NCBI RefSeq assembly: GCF_050003625.1
Contig: NC_134400.1
Span: 63,612,241-63,676,240 of the forward strand
Origin: Haematobia irritans
Lineage: Eukaryota > Arthropoda > Insecta > Diptera > Muscidae
Direction of reading: 5' to 3'
Length of the DNA: 64,000 bases
A model generated the notes under the pieces. That model had not been told where the DNA came from, searched no databases, and saw nothing but the letters and a program-made list of their open reading frames with translations. Every line of letters begins with the position of its first letter. Within the stretch, counting starts at the first letter, position 1. Made by a program: the position numbers and the translations under genes. Shown here piece after piece: positions 46,606-58,272 of this stretch.

Positions 46606-48621
46606 TAATAGGCATCAAACCTCTGCAACGAATACAAAAGCAATTACTTCAAGCACATGCCACACAATTCGAGTAGTAAACTTCATTGTCCATTTCTCAA
46701 ACGAATAAAATACAAACCTTGCAAATTGTGAAACAGAACAAATAGAATACCATAAAGCAAGCACCAAACAATGTTCTGAAGTATTGGAATGTAATCGGAT
46801 TTCCAATTCCATTCGTGTTATACTTTCCATTGCTGTGTAGATGAAGTTATTTCATTCTCTCAACTATAAGAGTATGCTACACACACTCTCCATTCCTATT
46901 TTGTTTGTTGTTGGCACATATAATAAAAAACACAGACCCGCTCGCAGCCTAAATTCACTGACTTCTGCCAATCGTCTGATCGACGATTTTTTCTGTTGAT
47001 AGTTACTTCGTCTTTGCTAAACCAAAATATTCTATCCTCACTAAAAATGTTATGTTTTCCTCGTATCGTGACGATTACAACAAAAGAACAGCACAACGAT
47101 TCCTTTTGAATGTGATGGCTCTGCAATGCTTGACACTGTAATCGCTTTAAAGTGTTTCTGTTCTTTTCATTAATCGAAGTATTCGTGGGGTGTATTGCCT
47201 TCACTACAACATCGATTACTTCGAATAGGCTTGTGCAGGCCTTTGATAGGTATATAAGTGAAAATAAAAAATGAAATAAAACGTTGAGAAAGTCACTAAA
47301 TGTATATCTCTTTGTCGAAAACTAACAACCTGTTTCTGATATTCGAACGAAAGCAAATGCGAACGAACGGTAGTCACTCCTTTTCGTCTAGAATTGGGTT
47401 TCTCTAACTTTCTTTCGTTCATTCGCATGGCTTACGTTACCTTCAAATGCTAGCATTACCAGATCTCAATTAATCAATTTCTTGAAAAAGACCCATAAAT
47501 TTTAAAAATTATTTTCCATAAAATTCTATCTGGCATCGCCGTTCATTTGGCATTTCATTTGACTTTTCCTGCTTCTGATATTTGGTTTAATCCAATAATT
47601 TTTTTAACAAATTAGCCCACGTAGAGAGATAAGGATTTGTATTTCCATATTTCTACAATAATTGCAGTTCACTTCTCCTTTTAATGAGTGTTTCATTCGA
47701 AATATATGTGTTTGTTCGTGTTAGACTTTCCCTTAAATAGACCGTTTAAGGGAAATTGCGGATATAAAGAAAAAATAGATCGATATAAAACACTTTTATC
47801 ACATATTTACTCTAAAACTTTAATGAAATTATCAATTATTAAGGTTTTCCTTATTTATAAATGCGTTTTTCCACAAAACGAAAGGTCTTTACCAAGTGAG
47901 TGGTTTTGACATTTCAGTTGGACAAAATGCGAACGAATCGACTTAAAGAAACCCAATTTTAGAGATTACTTTACGCCTTCGCTCGCATTGACTTTCGTTT
48001 TGATGTTCGTTTAGATACCCCTTACAGAAACCAAAATCAGCTGTTTTTCGTTTTGTATGCGAACGAACACTAGAATTCGTATAGCAGAAATAGGCTGTAA
48101 AATTATGGATTCTACGTTCTTGGAAACATTAACATGCTGACCGATGAAAAAATGTGAGACAATTAACTGGAACTACTTCAAATAGTTTATAATAATTGGT
48201 AAGTCAATATGAAAAATTAAATCAACACTTTAGAGAAGTCACTAAACTTAAATCTCTTTGCAGAAAACTAAAATCTTTGGATGCTGCATTCTTGCAAACA
48301 TTAAGAAGTTGACCGATGAAAAATGAGTGGTCTATCGACAAGAAAGTTTCCAGAAACATTTCAAAGCGCAACCGATTAAAATTGCTAAAAACTTTTTATA
48401 TTTTTTTATATATATGATATTTTTCCATATCAACAACTTCTGGATGAAGACGTGCATCACATCATTTGTTTAAAATGGATATTTTGTGAATTCTGCTGGA
48501 TACCCATTCTAACATTCTAACGCAGTCCAGCAAATTGCCCGCATATTAACTAATTTTAATGAAGTTTTATGGCACCAAAATTTTGAGGAAATCGAATTAT
48601 CTATGCAATGTTTACAATGTT
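46606..48621. other. Intergenic with imperfect inverted and direct repeats
   Basis: No gene recognised. About 47340-47410 and 47945-48045 are imperfect inverted repeats (GAATTGGGTTTCT against AGAAACCCAATTTT; AATGCGAACGAACG). Direct repeats GAGAA(A)GTCACTAAA...ATCTCTTTG occur at 47285 and 48230, and TTGACCGATGAAAAA-type copies at 48140 and 48310. Possibly a decayed foldback element. Confidence 0.45.
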
Positions 48622-48700
48622 TAAAATATTTAAGTTTTGTTTTTATTTGTTGATATATTAAATATATCAACAAATAAAAACAAAACTTTAAATATTTTAT
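48622..48700. repeat. Near-perfect palindrome, ~39-bp arms
   Basis: TAAAATATTTAA.GTTTTGTT and onward is mirrored by its complement with a loop of at most a base or two and a single 1-bp length difference between arms. It could extrude as a cruciform or give a hairpin RNA. Confidence 0.93.
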
Positions 48701-48892
48701 ATTATAATTTTTCAATTAGTATTGTAGTGTATAATAGCTTTCAATGTTTTGAATTCTACTGATGAGGAAAATGTCTGTTTTTTGTTGATAACGCGGTTTT
48801 CTCAACAATTTCTCAACTTGAATATTACCCTAATCGTTTGAAAAATAGTTGAAATGTAGCATTTTTCAAACGTTTGTGTTTATTGGATAGTA

Positions 48893-48918
48893 ACTAAACT
48901 CGAACTTAATACCCACCT
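48893..48918. mobile_element. Solitary end of the AGGTGAGTATTAAG MITE
   Basis: ACTAAACTCGAACTTAATAC then CCACCT matches the right terminus of the 42641-42872 MITE. The remainder is missing. Confidence 0.8.
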
Positions 48919-48943
48919 AAAGAATGATACAATATATGGGGTT

Positions 48944-49140
48944 CCCAACAAAAAAAATAAAAACACTTCCAAAAATTTCTTCCCAAAGATGTTCTTTATT
49001 TTAAATACATAGGAAGTTCTTTTAATTAAATTTTTTATATTTTTATTGAGTAATTTTAATTTTTTTGTCTCAAATAGGTTAAAAACAGATTACGAATTAA
49101 TAAAATGGTACAAATTATTAAAATTTTGTAGAAAAAATGC
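48944..49140. mobile_element. CCCAGCAAAAAA-type MITE, partial (197 bp, reversed)
   Basis: Starts CCCAACAAAAAAAA and follows the right half of the 19234-19777 MITE in reverse (GGAAGTTCTTTTAATT, GGTTAAAAACAGATTACGAA). It is cut at AAAAATGC where the antisense LINE tail begins. Confidence 0.82.
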
Positions 49141-49420
49141 TAGGTTAGGTTAGGTTAGGTTAAAGTGGCAGCCCGATTAAGTTTCAGGCTTACTAGGCTA
49201 TTCAGTCCATTGTGATACCACATTTAACTAAAAGTACCTATTACATATGGGCACTTCTAACTTCTTTTAACCACTGAACCTTCTCTATTATTTTCTTTTG
49301 TTGAACCAACTAGATTGTTCCAAAAACATTAACAGACCGCTTAAGTTAACGTTTTCCATGTCCGGCAGTAATCTTAAGTTATATGCCCCTAAAATTCGCT
49401 TACGCCTTACACAAAATGCA
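49141..49420 (-). mobile_element. LINE-E: antisense 5'-truncated LINE, left part
   Basis: Reverse complement of the LINE 3' end: (TTAGG)n-like tail at 49141-49161, 3' UTR, then the end of ORF2 (LEQS-F and CVKRKQ-like codons). It stops at GCCTTACACAAAATGCA, where LINE-A/D inserted, and resumes at 61550 for about 30 bp. Total length about 310 bp. Confidence 0.88.
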
Positions 49421-49524
49421 ATATTCAACCGTCGTACGGAACGGACGCGATTTTTAATAGCGGATAAACTCATCGTAATAGGTACCTAATAAGAATTTCA
49501 AGTGTGGTGGGACATTAAGCCACC

Positions 49525-50718
49525 ATGCAGCGAAATTCAAAGTCATCCACTGGGTTGCTAACTTCAGGGCCTAGTGGACGGGTATCGACTGGAGTTATAA
49601 ATTTGGGCAATGACCAAGAGTTAGGCCCAATTAGTCGACCTGTAGACGGGTCGACAGGTGGCGACACTTTGACAAGTCGTACTTTTTCTAAGGTAACGAC
49701 ATCAAAAGGAGGTAATCCCTCACGAAAGAGATTCAAGGAACGCAGAAATTCTTTGTTTATCCTAAAGAAGTTAGGATCAGTCGACCCAAGCACGTTGTCG
49801 GCTAAACAAAACGATTCCTTAAAATGGGCTCAAGGAATTCTTGAGGCTGGAAAAAGGGAACGATCACCGGTTGAGCTGCCATCCCCAAAAGGGATCAAAG
49901 ATCGTTTGCCTCAGTTGCTAAAGACAGCCTTGTGATGGCAATCATTAATAAAGGAGCATTGGACGGTATGATTCCAAAGCAAAAATGGGGGGAAATTGAG
50001 AATGCTTTGTCTGGCGTCTACTCACAGGTGCTGGAAAAGTTTCCCGGCCCAGATCCTCGACACCAAGAGGCTGGTTGGTATCAAGGACGATTTAAGCTAG
50101 TCGCATTTTAGGACCAGAGGTCTATAGAATGTTTTTAAAGCTGCTCTGATACTAATTGGTGAAGTTTGGGAAGGAGCTGCTCTAGAGTTAGTCGAGAAGA
50201 ACGACATACCGGCTAGACCAAGAGCACATGCGTGGATACCTGCAAACCCTTCTGACCCTGAATCTATTTTAAATAGACTGAAACGATGCAATCCAGATCT
50301 TCCAACAGCTGATTGGAAGGTTGGCCGTTTGGATGAAGTGGATGGGCCAAGACGGCATGCAGTGTTTATATTGAACACTCAGTCTTTGCCACATCTAGCA
50401 AAGTCTTAGGGCCGTGTATGTTATGGCTTTCATTATATCCAAATGAAGGTGTATAAAAACGATTCAGAAATGGACAAGCCTCTGTCTGAATCAGAAGTAA
50501 GCGGATCCTCTTGCGAAGTCGAGGGAGATACCAAAGTTGAAGACATGGATAGATACCGTATGCGTGAGGAGGCTTCTACTGCCTCAGAACTCACCAAAGT
50601 TGAACCTATGGTTATTGCGAGAGTCACCGATATCTCTGAAGAAGACATTCTTGATGACTCGATTGAAGCGGCTGATGTGACGGTTGTTGAAAATCTCGAT
50701 GGTCTACATGGGACATGA
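49525..50718 (+). pseudogene. LINE-A ORF1, broken
   Basis: Starts MQRNSKSSTGLLTSGPSGRV like ORF1 of the inner LINE. A 1-bp loss near 49884 and further changes near 50110, 50135 and 50408 break the frame; the end (KVYKNDSEMDKPL ...) is readable from 50443. Compared with the inner LINE it lacks DQLKD in that region. Function as for ORF1 at 51709. Confidence 0.88.
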
Positions 50719-51602
50719 CAGGGAGATGCCTCCATGTGCCGTTAAGACCTTAGTGGAGGAGTCACTGAAAACAAAGACGAAACTCATTATGGGATGCGAT
50801 GCGAATGCACATCATAGTATATGGGGAAGTAGTGATACTAATGCAAGGGGAGAGTCGCTAATAGAGTTTATTTTGCGTACTAATCTGGTAGTTTGCAACA
50901 AGGGAGATGCCCTTGTTGCAAACTACAGGCAAGAGGTTTTGGACATCACCTTGGCCTCGCAAGAGCTGAATGAAATGATATCTGAGTGGCAGGTTTTAAG
51001 TGAACACAGCTTCTCAGATCATCGCTACATCAGTTTCAAATTTGATGTTCATATCACCAAGACCATATTTCCGCCAAATGTTAGGAAAGCTGACAGGAAT
51101 AGGTATAGGGAATCGTTCAATATGATGATATCGGAAATAACAGAGACAAATATGAGAAATGTGCAAGATATCGAACACGCAGTGGAGCGGATTACTAAGG
51201 CCTTCAACGTCTCACTGCAAGCTGCATGCCCTAGAGGGAAGCCAAGGGGGAAAAATCGACCACCATGGTGGTCTACGGAATTAAGTAATATGAGGAAATC
51301 CTGCAGGAAGCTCTTTAACAAGGCAAAGTCCACCAGAGCCCCTGAGGACTGGGACGCTTACAAGAAGAATCTGAGAGGATACAAGCGAGAACGGAGAAAG
51401 GCTCAGCATAACTCTTGGAATGATTACTGCAGCAGTATTGAGAATACGTCCGAGGCTTCCAGACTACGGCATCCACCAACTCCGCTCTAGGTTTCATTAA
51501 AACATCGGAGGGCAATTGGACAACGTCCAGTGAGGAGACGCTGGAGGTACTATTGGACACACATTTTCCTGGAAATCAGACGGTTGAACCATGTACTGGC
51601 AT
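50684..51602 (+). pseudogene. LINE-A ORF2 endonuclease with ~300-bp deletion
   Basis: At 50700 the end of ORF1 (AATCTCGATGGTC) jumps straight to TACATGGGACATGACAGGGA, skipping the first ~100 codons of the endonuclease. GGTCTA-like microhomology lies at the break. The remainder keeps LIMGCDANAHHSIWGSSDTN and SEHSFSDHRYISF. A piece near 50905-50925 duplicates GTTTGCAACAAGGG in inverted form and removes PTFVTK. Frame ends near 51490. Confidence 0.88.
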
Positions 51603-51708
51603 GTCTATTCAACCGTCGAACGGAACGGACGTGTTTTTCAATAGCGGATAAACTCATCGTAATAGGTACCTACTACGAATTTCAAGTGTGGTGGGATATT
51701 AAGCCACC

Positions 51709-52935
51709 ATGCAGCGAAATTCCAAGTCATCCACTGGGTTGCTAACTTCAGGGCCCAGTGGACGGGTATCGACTGGAGTTATAAATCTGGGCAATGACCA
51801 AGAGTTAGGCCCAATTAGTCGACCTGTAGACGGGTCGACAGGTGGCGACACTCTGACAAGTCGAACTTTTTCTAAGGTAACGACATCAAAAGGAGGTAAT
51901 CCCTCACGAAAGAGATTCAAGGAACGCAGAAATGCTTTGTTTATCCTAAAGAAGTTAGGATCAGTCGACCCAAGCACGCTGTCGGCTAAACAAAGCGATT
52001 CCTTAAAATGGGCTCAAGGAATTCTTGAGACTGGAAAAAGGGAACGATCGCCGGATGAGCTGCCATCCTCCAAAAGGGATCAAAGATCGTTTGCCTCAGT
52101 TGCTAAAGATAGCCTTGTGATGGCTATCATTAATAAAGGAGCATTGGACGGTATGGTTCCAAAGCAAAAATGGGGGGAAATTGAGAATGCTCTGTCTGTC
52201 GTCTACTCACAGGTGCTGGAAAAGTTTCCCGGCCCAGATCCTCGACACCAAGAGGCTGGTTGGTATCAAGGACGATTTAAGCTAGTCGCATTTGAGGACC
52301 AGAGGTCTATAGAATGTTTTAAAGCTGCTCTGATACTAATTGGTGAAGTTTGGGAAGGAGCTGCTCTAGAGTTAGTCGAGAAGAAAGACATACCGGCTAG
52401 ACCTAGAGCACATGCCTGGATACCTGCAAACCCTTCTGACCCTGAATCTATTTTAAATAGACTGAAACGATGCAATCCAGATCTTCCAACAGCTGATTGG
52501 AAGGTTGGCCGTTTGGATGAAGTGGATGGACCAAGACGGCATGCAGTGTTTATATTGAACACTCAGTCTTTGCCACATCTGGCAAAGTCCCAGGGCCGTG
52601 TATGTTATGGCTTTCATTATATCCAAATGAAGGTGTATAAAAACGATCAGCTAAAGGATTCAGAAATGGACAAGCCTCTGTCTGAATCAGAAGTAAGCGG
52701 ATCCTCTTTCGAAGTCGAGGGAGATACCAAAGTTGAAGACATGGATAGATACCGTATGCGTGAGGAGGCTTCTATTGCCTCAGAACTCACCAACGTCGAA
52801 CCTATGGTTATTGCGAGAGTCACCGATATCTCTGAAGAGGACATTCTTGATGACTCGATTGAAGCGGCTGATGTGACGGTTGTTGAAAATCTCGATGGTC
52901 CTACGGATCCTCCAGATAAATCTTCATCATTGTAA
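51709..52935 (+). CDS. LINE ORF1 protein, intact (408 aa)
   Basis: Begins MQRNSKSSTGLLTSGPSGRV. A basic N-terminal third (TSKGGNPSRKRFKERRNALF) precedes a folded central domain with KWGEIENALSVVYSQVLEKF, AGWYQGRFKLVAFEDQRSIE and RPRAHAWIPANPSDPESILN. The C terminus is acidic (SESEVSGSSFEVEGDTKVED). No CCHC knuckles are seen, unlike many I-superfamily ORF1s. ORF1 proteins bind element RNA. The last 41 bases overlap ORF2 in another frame, so ORF2 may start by reinitiation. Confidence 0.9.
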   Translation: MQRNSKSSTGLLTSGPSGRVSTGVINLGNDQELGPISRPVDGSTGGDTLTSRTFSKVTTSKGGNPSRKRFKERRNALFILKKLGSVDPSTLSAKQSDSLKWAQGILETGKRERSPDELPSSKRDQRSFASVAKDSLVMAIINKGALDGMVPKQKWGEIENALSVVYSQVLEKFPGPDPRHQEAGWYQGRFKLVAFEDQRSIECFKAALILIGEVWEGAALELVEKKDIPARPRAHAWIPANPSDPESILNRLKRCNPDLPTADWKVGRLDEVDGPRRHAVFILNTQSLPHLAKSQGRVCYGFHYIQMKVYKNDQLKDSEMDKPLSESEVSGSSFEVEGDTKVEDMDRYRMREEASIASELTNVEPMVIARVTDISEEDILDDSIEAADVTVVENLDGPTDPPDKSSSL

Positions 52936-55205
52936 GGCTGCATGTGCTGCCTTAAAAGTTATCCTGATGAAAGGGGACATAGACATAGTTCTTATTCAAG
53001 AACCATATGTTTATAGAAAAAAAATATGTGAATTAAGTACTCCGGGGTTCAAACTATTGCAGTATACTGGTAATGATGTAATTCGAGCCTGTATAATTGC
53101 TAAAAACGAGCTTAACTTGTTTCTGCTTCCTTCAATGTGCAATGCAGACACTGTCGTTGCCAATTTAGAAATAGCCAAATGCAAATATTGGGTATCTTCG
53201 GTCTATATGGGACATGACAGGGAGATGCCTCCATGTGCCGTTAAGACCTTAGTTGAGGAGTCACTGAAAACAAAGACGAAACTCATTATGGGATGCGATG
53301 CGAATGCGCATCATAGTATATGGGGAAGCAGTGATACTAATGCAAGGGGAGAGTCGCTAATAGAGTTTATTTTGCGTACTAATCTGGTAGTTTGCAACAA
53401 GGGAGATGCCCCAACCTTTGTCACTAAAAACAGGCAAGAGGTTTTGGACATCACCTTGGCCTCGCAAGAACTGAATGAAATGATATCTGAGTGGCATGTT
53501 TTAAGTGAACACAGCTTCTCAGATCATCGCTACATCAGTTTCAAATTTGATGTTCATATCACCAAGACCATATTTTCGCCAAATGTTAGGAAAGCTGACT
53601 GGAATAGGTATAGGGAATCGTTCAATATGATGATACCGGAAATAACAGAGACAAATATGAGAAATGTGCAAGATATCGAACACGCAGTGGAGCGGATTAC
53701 TAAGGCCTTCAACATCTCACTGAAAGCTGCATGCCCTAGAGGAAAACCAAGGGGGAAACATCGACCACCATGGTGGTCTACGGAATTAAGAAATATGAGG
53801 AAATCCTGCAGGAAGCTCTTTAACAAGGCAAAGTCCACCAGAGCCCCTGAGGACTGGGACGCTTACAAGAGGAATCTGAGAGGATACAAGCGAGAACTGA
53901 GAAAGGCTCAGCATAACTCTTGGAATGACTACTGCAGCAGTATTGAGAATACGTCCGAGGCTTCCAGACTACGGAAGGTTCTAGCATCCACCAACTCCGC
54001 TCCAGGTTTCATTAAAACATCGGAGGGAAATTGGACAACGTCCAGTGAGGAGACGCTGGAGGTGCTATTGGACACACATTTTCCTGGGAATCAGACGGTT
54101 GAACCATGTACTGGCGGTGCCACAGTTGCTCAGCGGTCGTTTCCTGTCGAGGAAATTGTATCGGAAACTAGAATAAGATGGGCGCTAAATAGCTTTGGAC
54201 CATCAAATCCCCCGGACCTGATGGAATTACTCCGGCGGAGTTACAAGCTGTAACTGACAAAATTATCCCCTGGTTGTCAGTGATATATAAAGGATGTATC
54301 AACTTATCATATATCCCAGGAAAGTGGAGGGAAACAAAAGTCGTTTTCATACCTAAAGCGGGAAAAGCCTCTCACTCGAGGGCGAAGGATTTCCGACCAA
54401 TCAGCTTATCCTCATTCCTACTTAAGACTCTGGAGAGGATGATAGATATTTATCTTAGAACTAGCATCGATTCAAGGTTGTTCTCGAAAGGACAGCATGC
54501 ATACTCGAAGGGCAGGTCTACTGAGACCGCACTACATGAACTAGTCAGCTTTATTGAAAGCTCACTATCTGTCAAAGAATACACAATCGTGGCGTTTCTA
54601 GACATCGAAGGGGCGTTCAATAATGTCCATCCGAGCTCGATATTAAATGGACTGACAACTCTGAATGTTGATCCATGTATACTCAGGCTGTTAGACGAAC
54701 TGCTAATGAAGAGACGTATTTCAGCCACACTAGGACAAGCAAACATACAAAGGTATGTGAACAGAGGCACTCCCCAAGGAGGAGTTCTATCACCTCTTCT
54801 TTGGAATGTTGCTATAAATAGCCTTCTGGTTACTCTAGAAAAAGAAAGGATAAAAGTGGTTGCATACGCAGATGATGTGGCTCTGGCAGTCAGGGGAAAA
54901 TTCCCATCCACAATCAGAGATATTATTCAGAGGGCCCTCCGGATGACTGAGAAATGGGCGAAAGACAATGGTCTTGGGGTAAATCCTGCAAAGACAGAAT
55001 TAGTCATGTACTGCAACGATCGCAAAACTCCCACGGTTAGGCCTATTTCCTTAGGGGGTATTGAAATTCCCTTTGGTGAATGTGCAAAATACCTTGGCGT
55101 TATTTTGGACAGGAAGCTGAACTTTAAGCTTAATATTGAAGAAAGGGCGAGAAAGGCAACTGTAGCTTTGTACTCGTGCAAAAAGGCAATAGGAAAAAAG
55201 TGGGG
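52895..55205 (+). pseudogene. LINE-B ORF2: endonuclease and reverse transcriptase (first copy)
   Basis: ATG at 52895 (MVLRILQINLHHCKAACAAL). Apurinic-type endonuclease: IVLIQEPYVYRK, LIMGCDANAHHSIWGSSDTN, ITLASQELN and SEHSFSDHRYI (catalytic SDH). Reverse transcriptase: KVVFIPKAGKASHSRAKDFR, FLDIEGAFNNV, GTPQGGVLSPLLWN and VVAYADDVALAV. A 1-bp deletion at 54203 breaks the frame in GPSNPPD. At 55205 it ends in KKWG and the sequence returns to the endonuclease region. Confidence 0.92.
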
Positions 55206-56851
55206 ACCAAGACCATATTTTCGCCAAATGTTAGGAAAGCTGACTGGAATAGGTATAGGGAATCGTTCAATATGATGATACCGGAAATAACAGAGACAAA
55301 TATGAGAAATGTGCAAGATATCGAACACGCAGTGGAACGGATTACTAAGGCCTTCAACATCTCACTGAAAGCTGCATGCCCTAGAGGAAAGCCAAGGGGG
55401 AAACATCGACCACCATGGTGGTCTACGGAATTAAGAAATATGAGGAAATCCTGCAGGAAGCTCTTTAACAAGGCAAAGTCCACCAGAGCCCCTGAGGACT
55501 GGGACGCTTACAAGAGGAATCTGAGAGGATACAAGCGAGAACTGAGAAAGGCTCAGCATAACTCTTGGAATGACTACTGCAGCAGTATTGAGAATACGTC
55601 CGAGGCTTCCAGACTACGGAAGGTTCTAGCATCCACCAACTCCGCTCCAGGTTTCATTAAAACATCGGAGGGAAATTGGACAACGTCCAGTGAGGAGACG
55701 CTGGAGGTGCTATTGGACACACATTTTCCTGGGAATCAGACGGTTGAACCATGTACTGGCGGTGCCACAGTTGCTCAGCGGTCGTTTCCTGTCGAGGAAA
55801 TTGTATCGGAAACTAGAATAAGATGGGCGCTAAATAGCTTTGGACCATTCAAATCCCCCGGACCTGATGGAATTACTCCGGCGGAGTTACAAGCTGTAAC
55901 TGACAAAATTATCCCCTGGTTGTCAGTGATATATAAAGGATGTATCAACTTATCATATATCCCAGGAAAGTGGAGGGAAACAAAAGTCGTTTTCATACCT
56001 AAAGCGGGAAAAGCCTCTCACTCGAGGGCGAAGGATTTCCGACCAATCAGCTTATCCTCATTCCTACTTAAGACTCTGGAGAGGATGATAGATATTTATC
56101 TTAGAACTAGCATCGATTCAAGGTTGTTCTCGAAAGGACAGCATGCATACTCGAAGGGCAGGTCTACTGAGACCGCACTACATGAACTAGTCAGCTTTAT
56201 TGAAAGCTCACTATCTGTCAAAGAATACACAATCGTGGCGTTTCTAGACATCGAAGGGGCGTTCAATAATGTCCATCCGAGCTCGATATTAAATGGACTG
56301 ACAACTCTGAATGTTGATCCATGTATACTCAGGCTTTTAGACGAACTGCTAATGAAGAGACGTATTTCAGCCACACTAGGACAAGCAAACATACAAAGGT
56401 ATGTGAACAGAGGCACTCCCCAAGGAGGAGTTCTATCACCTCTTCTTTGGAATGTTGCTATAAATAGCCTTCTGGTTACTCTAAAAAAAGAAAGGATAAA
56501 AGTGGTTGCATACGCAGATGATGTGGCTCTGGCAGTCAGGGGAAAATTCCCATCCACAATCAGAGATATTATTCAGAGGGCCCTCCGGATGACTGAGAAA
56601 TGGGCGAAAGACAATGGTCTTGGGGTAAATCCTGCAAAGACAGAATTAGTCATGTACTGCAACGATCGCAAAACTCCCACGGTTAGGCCTATTTCCTTAG
56701 GGGGTATTGAAATTCCCTTTGGTGAATGTGCAAAATACCTTGGCGTTATTTTGGACAGGAAGCTGAACTTTAAGCTTAATATTGAAGAAAGGGCGAGAAA
56801 GGCAACTGTAGCTTTGTACTCGTGCAAAAAGGCAATAGGAAAAAAGTGGGG
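53561..56851 (+). repeat. 1.65-kb tandem duplication inside inner LINE ORF2
   Basis: The segment 53561-55205 (1645 bp) is repeated at 55206-56851 (1646 bp; one extra base because the second copy lacks the 54203 deletion). About five substitutions separate them by eye. The junction GTGGGG|ACCAAGACC has 2-bp microhomology. Confidence 0.93.
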
Positions 56852-58171
56852 ACTGAAACCAAAAATTGTGCATTGGCTATACACGGCAGTGGTTAGACCT
56901 ATAATGCTATATGGTGTTGTAGTCTGGTGGCCGGCACTTCAGAAACCGACTTGTTTAGATAAAGTTCAGCGTATGGCGTGTTTGTGTATTTCAGGCGCAT
57001 TCAGCAAGACAGGAACAAATTCCCTTAATGTCGTGCTGCATCTATTGCCTTTAGACATTTTGGCCAAACAGTCAGCTGCAACAACGGCTGTGCGGTTGCG
57101 CGAACTATCGCTGTGGTCGGAAAAAGGTTACGGTCACAGTTCTGTCCTCAAAATAATGCCAGGTGTGCCTAACGTAGTGGATTACACTTTGGCGAGTCCA
57201 CTTTTCGACAAAAAGTTTGAGACTCTAATCCCCAACAGTGAGGCGTGGTGCACACAGACCCCGGGGAATAAAGAATATATAGATTTCTACACTGATGGCT
57301 CCAAATTGGATGGACAAGTGGGGTTCGGAGTATATTCTAATGATCTGGAACTTCGAATAGCGAAAAGATTACCTAATCACTGTAGTGTTTTTCAGGCTGA
57401 AATATTAGCAATAAGAGAGGTGGTGAATTGGCTGAGAAGTAATGTTCCAAAAAATGTGGGCATTAATATATACTCAGACAGTCAACCTGCAATAAAATCC
57501 TTGGACTCTGTGTTCCTCAACTCGAAAACGGCCATCGACTGCCGCAAATCTCTCAATGAGATGGCTGAGCAGTACAATATTCACCTAATATGGGTGCCTG
57601 GCCATAGGAACATACCGGGGAACTGCGAAGCGGATGAGTTGGCAAGGCTAGGGACTACCTTACATATTCCAGGGGAACTAGAATTTGTTGGTATGCCCCT
57701 AGCTACCGCAAGCTCATGCTGCGTGAGAAGGCTGTTATGATGGCAAATGTTCGATGGGAGAATTGCAAGGGTTGTAACGACACCAAGCAAATATGGCCCC
57801 ATTTCAACTTAAACCGCACACTAGATATGCTAATGTTCTCGAGACGTCAGATATCACTCCTGATATTTGCTTTAACGGGTCGCTGTCTGATAGGCGATTT
57901 TGCAAAAACTATTGGCGCGAAGTATAATGACTATTGTATGAGCTGTCATGATGCGGAGGAAAAAGAATCAATTAAACACCTCTTGTGTGAGTGTCCTGCA
58001 TTTTGTGTAAAGCGCAAGCAACTTTTAGGAGCATATAGCTTCAGATTACTGGCGGATCTGGAAAACGTTAACTTAAGCAGTCTGCTACTGTTTTTGGAAC
58101 AATCTGGTTGGTTCAACAAAGAAAATAATCAAGAAGGTTCAGCGGTTAAAACTAGAAGTGCCCATATGTAA
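55206..58171 (+). pseudogene. LINE-C ORF2: reverse transcriptase, RNase H, C-terminal zinc motif
   Basis: An 854-codon frame (55176-57740) runs from the end of the endonuclease through reverse transcriptase (FLDIEGAFNNV, YADDVAL) to RNase H (FYTDGSKLDGQVGFGVYSND, INIYSDSQPAIKSLDS, LIWVPGHRNIPGNCEADELA, all acidic residues kept). A 1-bp loss near 57706 shifts into 57716-58171, which ends with CMSCHDAEEKESIKHLLCEC, a Cys-His motif typical of I-superfamily ends. Without its upstream frame this copy has no endonuclease active site. Confidence 0.92.
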
Positions 58172-58272
58172 TAGGTACTTTTAGTTAATGTGGTATCACA
58201 ATGGACTGAATTGTCTAAGTGAGCCTGAATCTTAATCAGGCTGCCACCTTAACCTAACCTATGTACTGGCAT

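Larger units (their letters stand above)
49421..51602 (+). mobile_element. LINE-A/D (outer LINE), 5' half
   Basis: The 5' UTR starts ATATTCAACCGTCGTACGG. ORF1 and the endonuclease follow. It stops at ATGTACTGGCAT (51591-51602), which is repeated at 58261-58272 where the same LINE continues. The outer element itself is bracketed by TTACACAAAATGCA (49407-49420, 61550-61563). Confidence 0.93.
51603..58260 (+). mobile_element. LINE-B/C (inner LINE), full-length with internal tandem duplication
   Basis: Runs from GTCTATTCAACCGTCG to the (TAACC)n tail and is flanked by ATGTACTGGCAT (51591-51602, 58261-58272). Subtracting a 1.65-kb internal duplication leaves about 5.0 kb. ORF1 and ORF2 overlap. 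Endonuclease, reverse transcriptase and an RNase H domain place it in the I superfamily, perhaps LOA- or R1-like; the clade is not proven. Two 1-bp losses (54203, about 57706) break ORF2. Confidence 0.93.

Noticed and set aside
46896..47428. Two minus-strand frames of 102 and 70 codons
   Set aside because: Biased composition, no domain, and no conservation evidence available.
49141..49161. A telomere remnant (TTAGG-like repeats)
   Set aside because: It is the antisense tail of a truncated LINE; the same tail ends the other LINE copies.
54450..54911. 153-codon minus-strand frame repeated at 56096-56557 and 58606-59067
   Set aside because: It is the antisense of the LINE reverse transcriptase; its conservation follows from the plus-strand coding sequence and from copy identity.
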